A DNA stretch of 64,000 nt from Pandoraea eparura (GCF_902459725.1 NZ_CABPSH010000010.1:124001-188000), one strand, 5' to 3'. Shown: positions 8,384-15,045, counted from the stretch's first letter. Notes: generated by a model not told the origin, from the sequence alone. A program made the numbers and translations.

Positions 8384-9163
8384 TCAGGCGGCGGATTGGA
8401 ATGTCATGCGCTTGAAGATGGAGCGAGCACGCTCAACGTCGCCAATGCAATACGTCGCGACATCTGCGATGCGGCCGGCGCGCACGAAGTCCCAAACCAT
8501 GCTGCCGTCGATTTCTTCACCATCAAGTTCTGCGCCCTTATTGGGAATGCCCAGCACATCGCAAAGCTTCCCGAGTCCCACGCTTCCCTTGATGCCAGCC
8601 CATCGCGTCATCGTGTCGAACACGTAGTCGTCCCATGGGCGGGCGTGGAAAGGGATGATTGATGGAGGTTGGATGCCAAGGACGACAGCGCGCTGAAAAA
8701 TGAAGCGCAAATCGAATTCGGTAACGTAATGACCAACAAAGACAGGACGGCGATCACTGCTCGGTGCGTAGCTATTCTTGATCGCGTTGAAGGCCGCACT
8801 GATTACGCTTGCCTCGTCACCGGCCCAGTCGTCCGAATAGAACGAGACGGGCGGGGCATCGTCAAAGGCAAGCCCGATCACTGCAATTTGTCCGAGTCCG
8901 CCATCAAACGAGGTCTTGCGCCATTTCTCATCTGCAACTTCTTCCGCCTTTTCATCGCGGAACCGATCAACCCACTTCGCGAGCATTGCATCCTTGCTGG
9001 TGAATTTGATTTCCTGTGCATCGGTCATTCCAAGATCGGATGCGGCCTGTTCCTTGGTCAAAGACGGCGGTGCTTTAAAGTTCTCGGCAACATCGCGTCG
9101 GATTGCTTCGAGGACTTCGGGGCGCTGGCACGGGATGGTTTCGATATCAAGATAGATGTTCAT
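8384..9163 (-). CDS. DEDDy 3'-5' exonuclease, PolB-proofreading-domain type
   Basis: 259 aa. Exo I is YLDIET (D6, E8), Exo II GHYVTEFDLRFI (D151), Exo III YCIGDVERAR (Y238, D242), a complete DEDDy set. This family corresponds to the free-standing 'predicted 3'-5' exonuclease related to PolB exonuclease domain' found in phage recombination modules. It probably trims DNA ends for recombination or genome repair. The SSB-like gene is 8 bp upstream in the same operon. I see no RecT/Beta or Erf annealing protein beside it. Confidence 0.9.
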   Translation of the reverse strand: MNIYLDIETIPCQRPEVLEAIRRDVAENFKAPPSLTKEQAASDLGMTDAQEIKFTSKDAMLAKWVDRFRDEKAEEVADEKWRKTSFDGGLGQIAVIGLAFDDAPPVSFYSDDWAGDEASVISAAFNAIKNSYAPSSDRRPVFVGHYVTEFDLRFIFQRAVVLGIQPPSIIPFHARPWDDYVFDTMTRWAGIKGSVGLGKLCDVLGIPNKGAELDGEEIDGSMVWDFVRAGRIADVATYCIGDVERARSIFKRMTFQSAA

Positions 9164-9171
9164 GGCATGCC

Positions 9172-9828
9172 TCAGAACGGGATATCATCGTCATGGAAAC
9201 CGGCGCCGCCTGTGACATCTGCATATTCTTTAGCACCTGACGGTTTCCCATACTTCGAAATCCATTCCGTACTTTCCTTGATCGTTTCACGAAGCTTTTC
9301 GTGAAGCGTTTCGAAGAAATCCCAATCCGGCGAATCAAGATCGAACATCCGATTTTCATGAACGGGATCGGGCTTGGCATTTTTAAGCGCTCCCGGCAAC
9401 GGCGTAAGACTGGAAATATTGCTGTAGACCTTGCCGTTGGATTCGTTCTGTGTGACGTTGACCATGCAATAAGCGCCAATCAATTTGGAAACGTCGAATG
9501 CTTTCGCTTCCTCATCTGTAAAGTCTCGGCCACGCCAAGAAACCAAGTCGTGACGCAGGCGCGCTTTGTCAGACAGACTCAATGTGTAGCGCTTGCTAAT
9601 GGTCATCGGCATTGCTTTGCCGTCCACATCGATTGTCAGTGGCTCACCATGCTCGTCTTCACCAAAAAGCTCCCAACGGATGATAATTTTGTGTTGAAGC
9701 TTTACGTCGCCTTGGAATTCGACCCGTTGTGTGCCAATGTCGATGAGCGAGTAGCAACGTCCGATGAACACGCCTGCGGGGACACGCTTGAAGTCGCCGC
9801 CACCGTTGTCTGATGCGATGAATGCCAT
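9172..9828 (-). CDS. Phage SSB-like protein with canonical acidic tail
   Basis: 218 aa. The last six residues DDDIPF are identical to the C-terminal tip of E. coli SSB, the peptide that docks SSB partners (PriA, RecO, RecQ, ExoI). The N-terminal 140 residues are strand-rich (FIGRCYSLIDIGTQ, HKIIIRWELFG, LIGAYCMVNVTQ), compatible with an OB-like fold but not recognisable as classical SSB. ATG 9828 has AGGAAAAGCAATC in front. With the exonuclease downstream it forms a DNA-handling pair. Confidence 0.8.
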   Translation of the reverse strand: MAFIASDNGGGDFKRVPAGVFIGRCYSLIDIGTQRVEFQGDVKLQHKIIIRWELFGEDEHGEPLTIDVDGKAMPMTISKRYTLSLSDKARLRHDLVSWRGRDFTDEEAKAFDVSKLIGAYCMVNVTQNESNGKVYSNISSLTPLPGALKNAKPDPVHENRMFDLDSPDWDFFETLHEKLRETIKESTEWISKYGKPSGAKEYADVTGGAGFHDDDIPF

Positions 9829-9923
9829 GATTGCTTTTCCTTGGATTCAGCCGTCACGGGTGGCTGTTGACCCTTAAAATATTCTTCCCATTGCCCGACT
9901 TCAGCCCACCATTGCGGGTCCAT
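9702..9923 (-). CDS. Doubtful small gene overlapping the SSB-like gene
   Basis: 73 codons starting two bases after the stop of the zinc-knuckle gene. The first 32 residues (MDPQWWAEVGQWEEYFKGQQ, then PPVTAESKEKQS) look like protein and fill an otherwise empty 97-bp gap. The rest is a Ser/Thr-rich frame inside the SSB-like gene and looks like a shadow. Either a short real peptide or a leader through which ribosomes reach the next gene. Confidence 0.3.
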   Translation of the reverse strand: MDPQWWAEVGQWEEYFKGQQPPVTAESKEKQSWHSSHQTTVAATSSVSPQACSSDVATRSSTLAHNGSNSKAT

Positions 9924-9925
9924 GA

Positions 9926-10168
9926 TCAGATGCTCCGATAAACGACGTGCTGCGCCGTACGAAGGCTGTCGTCGGCATCAAACGAGCCGACAATCCCAGC
10001 ACCCAGCGCAATCACGGCAATGAAGATCAGCGCGGCCACGCCGGGAAAGCGAGCAGCAAACCGGTCGATGCGCTCCATCAGCGTCGGCGCAGGGCGATGG
10101 TGACGAAGCGAGCACTCATCGGCGGTATGGCCTTGGCGCCCGCAGCGGACGCAGTAGTCGGGGGTCAT
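9926..10168 (-). CDS. Small zinc-knuckle membrane protein
   Basis: 80 aa. C6-x2-C9-x4-H14-x4-C19 (CVRCGRQGHTADEC) is a textbook CCHC zinc knuckle, followed by a basic linker and one transmembrane helix (GVAALIFIAVIALGAGIVG). A knuckle facing the cytoplasm on a membrane anchor would place nucleic-acid or protein binding at the inner membrane. ATG overlaps the stop of the next gene upstream. Function unknown. Confidence 0.75.
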   Translation of the reverse strand: MTPDYCVRCGRQGHTADECSLRHHRPAPTLMERIDRFAARFPGVAALIFIAVIALGAGIVGSFDADDSLRTAQHVVYRSI

Positions 10169-10476
10169 GCGGCACCTCGTACGGTGGTTACGCCAGAGTC
10201 GTCATCACGCCAGCCACCTTCGTCCCATCCGCCCGTGATCTCGTCATACGCAGCGTCGTACGAAGCTTCTCTATCCTCAGATGAGTTCTGGCCGCGCTCA
10301 ATGAACGCCGCGTACTGGCCCGTACGCGCCTCCTGCTTGATGGCCTTGCACGACTTCGAGCAGAACAGGCCCCAGCCGCGCTTTACATCTGCTGCACGTG
10401 CCTGAAACGGCTTCTTGCAGCGCTTGCACGTCCGATCGACCATCTTCGGGGCCGGGTAGCGTTTGGCTTCGCTCAT
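10165..10476 (-). CDS. Zinc-ribbon phage protein
   Basis: 103 aa. CKRCKKPFQARAADVKRGWG then FCSKSCKAIKQ gives a four-Cys zinc ribbon in the first 50 residues; the remainder is acidic and Trp-rich (GGWDEGGWRDDD). Probably DNA- or RNA-binding. Coupled by 4-bp overlaps on both sides. Confidence 0.75.
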   Translation of the reverse strand: MSEAKRYPAPKMVDRTCKRCKKPFQARAADVKRGWGLFCSKSCKAIKQEARTGQYAAFIERGQNSSEDREASYDAAYDEITGGWDEGGWRDDDSGVTTVRGAA

Positions 10477-10829
10477 ACCTGTTCACCTCGTGCTTTGGAG
10501 AGGGCGGCGCGGGCGCGCTCGACCTTTGAGAGAAGCTCGTCCATTGCCCACTTCTCGTGGAAATGCACGTCCTCTTCGAACTCGCTTCGAGCAGCAATCA
10601 GTCCAACGGTGGCGTGCAGCGATTCCACCGATTCATTGATCGCGTCCAGCACCTCCAGCAGTTCCGGCGCGGCGGCGATCAGGCAGGCAGTAGCTTCACG
10701 TTCTTCGTTCTGCGGGCCGTCGACAGCAGTGATGCGCTGTACGCCGTTCTCGATCCAGAAGCACTCAACGCCTTCTTCGGGAATCGAAGGAACGCACGAC
10801 CAAGGACCGGAGATGTGCTTATCAGCCAT
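10473..10829 (-). CDS. Phage hypothetical protein with LIAAAPELLEVL motif
   Basis: 118 aa from ATG 10829 (MADKHISGPW); the longer frame from 10856 would overlap the upstream gene more. The segment NEEREATACLIAAAPELLEVLDAI is a widely recurring motif of small phage proteins, followed by a long helix ending in KWAMDELLSKVERARAAL. Function unknown. Confidence 0.75.
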   Translation of the reverse strand: MADKHISGPWSCVPSIPEEGVECFWIENGVQRITAVDGPQNEEREATACLIAAAPELLEVLDAINESVESLHATVGLIAARSEFEEDVHFHEKWAMDELLSKVERARAALSKARGEQV

Positions 10830-11100
10830 GGAACACCTCGCCCTCAGCAAACACATTCACCTCGACCTCGAACGCGACTTGGAGGATCTCGCCGGCGCGC
10901 TTCGTGTTTTGCTTGATGAGCGCGTCTTGCAGCGCTTGGTATCCGGCGTAGTCGTGCTCTTGCAGGCGTTGCAGCGCGTTGATCACGTCCACGCACTCGG
11001 CGGCTCTGTCTCGGGCGCGGTCAAGTGCCTCGGCCGCGTCCTTCTGGCGCATGTAGTCACCCAAGTCGCGGGTGACGATGCAGGGTAGGGGGGCGTTCAT
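10822..11100 (-). CDS. Phage hypothetical protein, all-helical
   Basis: 92 aa with a long helical centre (QKDAAEALDRARDRAAECVD). No motif recognised. Its stop overlaps the next start by 8 bp, so it belongs to the same coupled leftward operon. Confidence 0.65.
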   Translation of the reverse strand: MNAPLPCIVTRDLGDYMRQKDAAEALDRARDRAAECVDVINALQRLQEHDYAGYQALQDALIKQNTKRAGEILQVAFEVEVNVFAEGEVFHG

Positions 11101-11109
11101 CTCGGCACC

Positions 11110-11706
11110 TCACTTCGCTGCGATCATGCGTGCGAACAATTCATGCGCGCTGACCTGCAAGGTTTTTACGGTGGGTCCAAGGGCGTCCCCTGCGGCGGCC
11201 CATGCGGCGGCCCATGCGGCGTCCCATGCGGCGGCCCCTGCGGCGGCCCCTGCGGCGGCCCATGCGGCGGCCCGTGCCTCATTGATCTTGGGCAATGCAA
11301 TGTCGAGTTCGGCGTTGCAGGTGATAGCGGGAAGCGAGACGAGAATGTCGGCGTGAACCTTCAGCGCAGGCGTGAGAGCCAGCCAAGCGGCGCAATGCAC
11401 GCGTACCAGCCAGTCAAAGGCCATCCACGAGCGCTTTTCGGAGAGTTCCTTCGATCCAGCGGTACCGACAAGGAGAGGGATGTATTGCTTGAGTTGGGCG
11501 CGCTCCTCGTCGGTGCGCATGCCGTCGTTCCAAGCTCGGCCGAACGCTGCGAGAACCGGATCGACGCATGCCGGGGAATCGCCGAAGGGTTCGCCAGCAA
11601 ACATGCTCACGACTTCGAGCAAGCAGTGTTGGCCGCTTTCGGCGGTGTGGCCGCCGGAACTCAGAACTACGGTTTCGAGATCAAGGAGGTTGCTGGTGGT
11701 TTGCAT
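11110..11706 (-). CDS. Phage protein with Ala/Trp four-residue repeats
   Basis: 198 aa. Residues about 145-175 consist of AAAW/AAAG tetrapeptides encoded by a 12-bp tandem repeat, giving a long alanine helix with Trp or Gly every fourth position. The N-terminal part (EERAQLKQYIPLLVGTAGS, RSWMAFDWLVRVHCAAWLALT) resembles proteins seen in many phages and prophages that carry similar Ala-rich repeats. No enzymatic motif. The repeat should vary in length between strains. Confidence 0.65.
   Translation of the reverse strand: MQTTSNLLDLETVVLSSGGHTAESGQHCLLEVVSMFAGEPFGDSPACVDPVLAAFGRAWNDGMRTDEERAQLKQYIPLLVGTAGSKELSEKRSWMAFDWLVRVHCAAWLALTPALKVHADILVSLPAITCNAELDIALPKINEARAAAWAAAGAAAGAAAWDAAWAAAWAAAGDALGPTVKTLQVSAHELFARMIAAK
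11188..11271. repeat. Seven 12-bp tandem repeats inside a phage gene
   Basis: Consensus CC(A/C)TGCGGCGGC repeated seven times without gaps, plus a partial eighth unit; one unit has GTC for GGC. Length is a multiple of three per unit, so copy-number change by slippage would keep the frame of the minus-strand gene. Confidence 0.9.
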
Positions 11707-11716
11707 GACATTCCCC

Positions 11717-11935
11717 TTACGAAGCGAGCGTCAGACTGTCGCGATGCATGCAGATACAGCGGTCGGCTCGTTGACCTTTAGCGCGCACGAAGACGTAAAC
11801 CAGCGTGTCAAATTCGAAATCGACCGTCCCGGTAAGCCCTACGTATTTGCGGTCATTGATGATCGACGTATTGCCGATGACCACCTTCTGTCCGGCGAAG
11901 AATTTCTTATTTGCTGCGGTTGCGATGGTTTGCAT
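11717..11935 (-). CDS. First gene of the left early operon, small SH3/KOW-like protein
   Basis: 72 aa from ATG 11935 (TGAGGTC seven bases upstream); ATG 11947 is possible. GQKVVIGNTSIINDRKYVGLTGTVDFEFDTLVYVFVR reads like a KOW or SH3-barrel segment. It is the first gene after pL, the place of an antiterminator in lambdoid phages, but I see no arginine-rich N-type motif, so an antitermination role is only positional. Confidence 0.6.
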   Translation of the reverse strand: MQTIATAANKKFFAGQKVVIGNTSIINDRKYVGLTGTVDFEFDTLVYVFVRAKGQRADRCICMHRDSLTLAS

Positions 11936-12003
11936 GGCTGACCTCATGTCGTTTGGTAAGAGCTACGAGGCGTTCGCCTCGGTGTTCGTGTGAACATGAG
12001 GCA

Positions 12004-12033
12004 AGTATAGAAAATCTGCACCACAAAGGTCAA
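12004..12033 (-). promoter_or_regulatory. Left early promoter pL with operator
   Basis: Minus strand: TTGACC (12033-12028), 18-bp spacer, TATACT (12009-12004). It drives the leftward operon from 11935. Bases 12003-12036 match the pR region 13233-13266 (reverse complement) at 32 of 34 positions, so one repressor very likely controls both. Confidence 0.8.
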
Positions 12034-12140
12034 GAAAAACTGTACTTTCCGTTGAAAAAAGTACCTATCGTGTTCCAATTATTGATAGCTTATGTGCGCT
12101 CGGCACCCCTCTTAATTTCTGGGCGTGCGAAAATTCAGGA

Positions 12141-12168
12141 CAACAAAAAGCCCGCCGAAGCGGGCTTT
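12141..12168 (-). terminator. Terminator of the cI / secreted-repeat-protein operon
   Basis: On the minus strand AAGCCCGC-TTCG-GCGGGCTT followed by TTTGTTG. It lies 20 bp after the repeat-protein stop and before pL, closing the lysogenic transcript. The rest of 12034-12187 has no gene, only a GTACTTT/AAAGTAC inverted repeat next to pL. Confidence 0.85.
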
Positions 12169-12187
12169 GACAGTTCGTGGAGCGACG

Positions 12188-12514
12188 TCAGTTGCAGAAC
12201 ATTTGATTGCCGATCTGTTGGCAAGTCTTCCCGTTCGAATAATACGTCGTGTTACCGATCTGCTGGGCTGTTGTGCCGTTGTTGTAATAGGTCGTGTTGC
12301 CTATTTGTTGAGCACTTTGCCCATTGGACCAATAAGTCTGGTTCCCGATTTGCTGGCCGACATTTCCGTTGCTGTAATACGTTTGGTTCCCAATCTGTTG
12401 AGCAGTCATGCCGTCCTGGTAGTAACGGGTATTCCCAATGTCCTGATACGACTGTTGGGCAAAAGCAGAGGAACAAAGTGCTGCTAGTAGAAAAGTCAGT
12501 GAAAACCGAGTCAT
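12188..12514 (-). CDS. Secreted 15-residue-repeat protein expressed with the repressor (likely lysogenic conversion gene)
   Basis: 108 aa. Signal peptide MTRFSLTFLLAALCSSAFA, probable cleavage before QQSYQ, then about six repeats of the pattern QQIGNxTYYSNGxxx (15 residues, 45 bp each), the last ending CQQIGNQMFCN with two Cys. GAGGAGATATGAC precedes the ATG. It starts 28 bp after the cI stop, on the same strand, and ends before a strong terminator, so it should be co-transcribed with cI in the lysogen. Short exported repeat proteins of the G-N-T-x-Y type occur in many proteobacteria; function unknown. The twin Cys may form a disulfide in the periplasm. Confidence 0.8.
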   Translation of the reverse strand: MTRFSLTFLLAALCSSAFAQQSYQDIGNTRYYQDGMTAQQIGNQTYYSNGNVGQQIGNQTYWSNGQSAQQIGNTTYYNNGTTAQQIGNTTYYSNGKTCQQIGNQMFCN

Positions 12515-12542
12515 GTCATATCTCCTCAAGAATTGTGGACTT

Positions 12543-13190
12543 CTATCTGAGCATGTTCTCTCGGCGCTCAATACACACGCCGATAATGTGAAGATGGTCC
12601 CTTTCGCTATGAAGCATAGGGTAGTCCTCATTCATTGGGACCAGCTCGAAAACCTCATTCCCGTGCTCATCAACACCCCTAGGGCGATACTTTTTGAAGG
12701 TCGCTTCGTCATTTGAGTTCTTGGCTACAACAAACTGCCCCGGCTTAGGCGATAGTTCCGGATCAATGATCGCCAAGTCGCCTTCAAAGAATCTCGGCTC
12801 CATTGAGTTACCTCGGATGCGAAGAGCAAAAGTCCGTGCCGAACATGGTGCCGACACTTCAATAATCTCGAACCCCCCTCCCAAAGAAAAAGGGTCGATA
12901 ACTTCCACCATTTGCCCTGCCTGGACGTAACTGATAACGGGCACTCTTCGAAGTGCGGTGCTGGCTGCTACAGGTTCTACGTTCGAGTGGACTAGCCGAT
13001 CAATGCCAGGAATGGCGATCGCATATCCGGTGATCCTCGCGATCTCTTTGATCTGGCCGAAGCTGGGCTCATGTCGTCCGTTTTCCCAACCAGAAACATT
13101 GCTCTTTGTTTTTCCAAGTTGCTCCGCCAACTGCTCCTGCGTGAGTTTGGCTGCTTCGCGGCTTGCGCGTACCCATTGGCCGATATCCAT
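12543..13190 (-). CDS. cI: Phage repressor, LexA/CI type (HTH + S24 autopeptidase)
   Basis: 215 aa from ATG 13190 (MDIGQWVRAS). HTH_3 domain in residues 4-58 (LTQEQLAEQLGKTKSNVSGWENGRHEPS), linker, cleavage site A91-G92 in VQAGQ, catalytic S129 (RGNSMEP) and K166 (ATFKKY). All elements for RecA-stimulated self-cleavage are present, so the prophage should be SOS-inducible. The start lies within about two bases of the predicted pRM start point, implying a leaderless mRNA as for lambda cI. A longer frame extends upstream through pR and cro and is not credible. Confidence 0.95.
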   Translation of the reverse strand: MDIGQWVRASREAAKLTQEQLAEQLGKTKSNVSGWENGRHEPSFGQIKEIARITGYAIAIPGIDRLVHSNVEPVAASTALRRVPVISYVQAGQMVEVIDPFSLGGGFEIIEVSAPCSARTFALRIRGNSMEPRFFEGDLAIIDPELSPKPGQFVVAKNSNDEATFKKYRPRGVDEHGNEVFELVPMNEDYPMLHSERDHLHIIGVCIERRENMLR

Positions 13191-13198
13191 AAGCCGAG

Positions 13199-13228
13199 TG
13201 TAGAGAAAATCTTTACGCGGAAGGTCAA
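13199..13228 (-). promoter_or_regulatory. Repressor maintenance promoter pRM
   Basis: Minus strand: TTGACC (13228-13223), 18-bp spacer, TCTACA (13204-13199), a weak -10. Its -35 and AGATTTTC spacer end resemble pL and pR, so it shares operator sequence. The cI ATG starts 9 bases after the -10. Confidence 0.65.
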
Positions 13229-13235
13229 CAAATTC

Positions 13236-13265
13236 TTGACTTTTGTGGTGCAGAATTTCTATACT
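13236..13265 (+). promoter_or_regulatory. Right early promoter pR with operator
   Basis: TTGACT, 18-bp spacer, TATACT; the cro ATG (13273) begins 8 bases after the -10, at the expected transcription start. Divergent from pRM, whose -35 starts 7 bp away. The spacer contains GTGGTGCAGA, identical to that in pL. Confidence 0.8.
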
Positions 13266-13272
13266 TTGAGTC

Positions 13273-13575
13273 ATGGAAAAGCCTCTTGACAAAGCGATTC
13301 GCATCGTCGGATCAGCAACAAAACTCGCAAGCGCTCTTGGCGTGACGAAAAGCGCTGTTGGCCAATGGGGCGAAGAAGGTCGCCGGGTACCTGCTGAGCA
13401 CTGCCCAGAAATTGAGCGCCTTACAGGCCACGCGGTTCTTTGCGAAGAACTCCGTCCAGATATCGATTGGATGGTTGTCAAAGAGCGCCTCCGACCAAGC
13501 CCCAGCGTCCCACAAGAGGGCGCAGGGGCAGCGGAAAGTAGTACCGGGGGCGTGGCTCTTGAGGGAGTCGCCTGA
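13273..13575 (+). CDS. cro: Cro-like regulator, YdaS family
   Basis: 100 aa. Residues 1-70 (MEKPLDKAIRIVGSATKLAS, then ALGVTKSAVGQWGEEGRRVP and HCPEIERLTG) match the YdaS/Cro-like helix-turn-helix family used as Cro in many non-lambda prophages; a low-complexity tail follows. First gene after pR, divergent from cI. Expected to bind the pL/pR operators and favour lytic growth. No YdaT toxin-like partner is recognised downstream. Confidence 0.85.
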   Translation: MEKPLDKAIRIVGSATKLASALGVTKSAVGQWGEEGRRVPAEHCPEIERLTGHAVLCEELRPDIDWMVVKERLRPSPSVPQEGAGAAESSTGGVALEGVA

Positions 13576-13576
13576 A

Positions 13577-13960
13577 ATGAGCGCCATCCGTCGTGTGATT
13601 CGCGCGCTCCGTACGTATGACGATGCGTTGCTCGACCGTCTTGAAAGAGAAATTGCCGGTGAGCGTGCACGTCGCAAGGTCACAGAAAGCCAAGCTCCTT
13701 TGTCGAGTCTGTCCCCGACTCCAGAACCCAGTTCACGAGTCCAAGCGGGATGGCTAGCGCAACCGCAGGAGTGCCGTGGGTTTTTCCTTCCTGATCCGGC
13801 ACCAAGCGGAGGAAGCCATATCCCGTTAGATGCACCTCGATGCAGCGCACCAATGCGTTCCCTGCGTCCGGAACCTCTGGTCCAAGTGGGATCACTGGGA
13901 CGAGCTCCAGATTTTGATTCAGCTTCGCAAGTGCTACTCGAATCGATGGATCGTTTTTGA
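13577..13960 (+). CDS. Possible early gene after cro (C-terminal half doubtful)
   Basis: 127 codons from ATG 13577, one base after the cro stop, with GAGGGAG nine bases upstream. The first 40 residues (MSAIRRVIRALRTYDDALLD, then RLEREIAGERARRKV) look like a real basic helical protein. The rest is Pro/Ser-rich and lies antisense to a more protein-like minus-strand frame. Perhaps a genuine protein with a disordered tail, perhaps a truncated one. Confidence 0.4.
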   Translation: MSAIRRVIRALRTYDDALLDRLEREIAGERARRKVTESQAPLSSLSPTPEPSSRVQAGWLAQPQECRGFFLPDPAPSGGSHIPLDAPRCSAPMRSLRPEPLVQVGSLGRAPDFDSASQVLLESMDRF

Positions 13961-13982
13961 CTGAGACGTAGAAATAGTTCAT
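13680..13982 (-). CDS. Antisense small protein between cro and the CII-like gene
   Basis: 100 aa: MNYFYVSVKNDPSIRVALAK, hydrophobic strands (LELVPVIPLGPEVP, YGFLRLVPDQ) and VALAIPLGLVNWVLESG. GAGG sits 6 nt before the ATG. Composition is much more protein-like than the overlapping plus frame. Its orientation against the pR transcript would make it a lysogen-expressed gene or one whose mRNA opposes early rightward transcription. No promoter is clear. Confidence 0.5.
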   Translation of the reverse strand: MNYFYVSVKNDPSIRVALAKLNQNLELVPVIPLGPEVPDAGNALVRCIEVHLTGYGFLRLVPDQEGKTHGTPAVALAIPLGLVNWVLESGTDSTKELGFL

Positions 13983-14120
13983 AGGGGCCTCTTTCCGTGT
14001 TGATTGAAGGGTGACAACGGAAATCTAACATGGTCTGAGGCTCCTTCTTTTTTGGGTGTGGCGTCCGAAGAGACGTCTTTATTTTGGGCTTCTTCGTACC
14101 GGCAACTACAGGAAAACAAC

Positions 14121-14504
14121 ATGACGGTAATCACCACTAAGCAGATGACGCTTGATTTTCAGCCGGGTTTGGCTGAACGCCATCAGTCTTTGCTGGCCTG
14201 TGTCCGTGCCGGCGCGTATTCCCATTCCAACCCACTGAAGACCATTGCGGCTGACATGGACATGTCGCAGTCAACGCTTTCGCGCAAGCTCGGCGGCGAT
14301 CCCGACGACCCCCGCAAGTTTTCCGTGGATGACCTGGAGAAATATCTGGTAGCCACAGGCGATCTGACGCCGGTCTATTTCTTGATCGAGAAGTACTTGC
14401 AGGACGAGAAGGCAAAGCAAGACCGAGCGCTTCAGGAATTGGCGAAGCGTCTGCCTGACGTGCTGGCATTGATCAAGCAGGTTAGCGCAGGAGGGGCAGC
14501 TTAA
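14121..14504 (+). CDS. CII-like regulator (phage CP76 family type)
   Basis: 127 aa from ATG 14121 with AGGAAAA seven bases upstream; a start at 14004 adds an unlikely 39 residues. MDMSQSTLSRKLGGDPDD is a helix-turn-helix typical of the phage CII/CP76 family, followed by FSVDDLEKYLVATGDLTPVYFLIEKYL and a helical tail. Position after cro and before replication genes fits a CII-like activator or replication-control protein. The 140 bp before it (13983-14120) hold no gene. Confidence 0.75.
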   Translation: MTVITTKQMTLDFQPGLAERHQSLLACVRAGAYSHSNPLKTIAADMDMSQSTLSRKLGGDPDDPRKFSVDDLEKYLVATGDLTPVYFLIEKYLQDEKAKQDRALQELAKRLPDVLALIKQVSAGGAA

Positions 14505-14578
14505 TGACCGCTTACATCATGAGCGCCGTCGTGCTTCTGGCCGTCGCCATTCCTACGTATCTGGTGCTTCGGGGTTAG
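14504..14578 (+). CDS. 24-aa single-helix membrane peptide
   Basis: ATG overlaps the preceding TAA (TAATG) and follows GGAGGGGCAGCTTA. Product MTAYIMSAVVLLAVAIPTYL plus VLRG: one transmembrane helix with a positive end. The next gene starts 2 bp later, so it is sandwiched in a coupled operon and very likely translated. Function unknown. Confidence 0.6.
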   Translation: MTAYIMSAVVLLAVAIPTYLVLRG

Positions 14579-14580
14579 TC

Positions 14581-15045
14581 ATGTCTTCAATCATCCCGAC
14601 GTTTCAAGGTGAGGTTCAGCTTGCGGGCTGGAGTGATACCCACAACGGGGGTGCCAAGGTCACATTCTGGCTGACCGATGCGACCGACCTTGAGGCATTC
14701 CGAACCCTGACTATCCGCAAGGGCAATCATGCTGGCCATCGATTCGCCGCTGTGTTGGTCGAGATTGGCGACGACGAACAGCCCGTACAACCGGAGTCTC
14801 AGCAGAAGGGCGGCGAACTTGCCAAGCTCGCTGGCCAACTCTGCAACAACCCCGAATTTTGGAATTTCCTGCATGCGAAGCATGGCTGGGCGTGCTCGAT
14901 GTCCGAGGACGCCGCAAAGCTGATCCGTAACCGATGCCGTATCAACAGTCGTTCAGAACTCGACCACAAGGCAGAAGCTGCGGCGATATTCCACGAGCAA
15001 TTCCGCGAGCCGTTCGTTGAATGGCGGCGTTGGAGCAAGCAATGA
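14581..15045 (+). CDS. Conserved phage protein of the replication region
   Basis: 154 aa. IPTFQGEVQLAGWSDTHNGGAKVTFWLTD followed by RTLTIRKGNHAGHRFAAVLVEIGDDEQP is a strand-rich N-terminal domain common next to replication genes in Burkholderia and Xanthomonas prophages. The C-terminal half (PEFWNFLHAKHGW ... IFHEQFREPFVEWRRW) is helical. No catalytic motif. Its TGA overlaps the next ATG. Confidence 0.75.
   Translation: MSSIIPTFQGEVQLAGWSDTHNGGAKVTFWLTDATDLEAFRTLTIRKGNHAGHRFAAVLVEIGDDEQPVQPESQQKGGELAKLAGQLCNNPEFWNFLHAKHGWACSMSEDAAKLIRNRCRINSRSELDHKAEAAAIFHEQFREPFVEWRRWSKQ

Noticed and set aside
11143-11781. Collagen-like GGPCGGP repeat protein on the plus strand
   Set aside because: It is only the plus-strand reading of the 12-bp repeat; the minus frame fits the coupled leftward operon.
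12188-12440. Possible CRISPR-like array (repeated 45-bp units)
   Set aside because: Units are contiguous without spacers and translate into regular 15-residue protein repeats behind a signal peptide.
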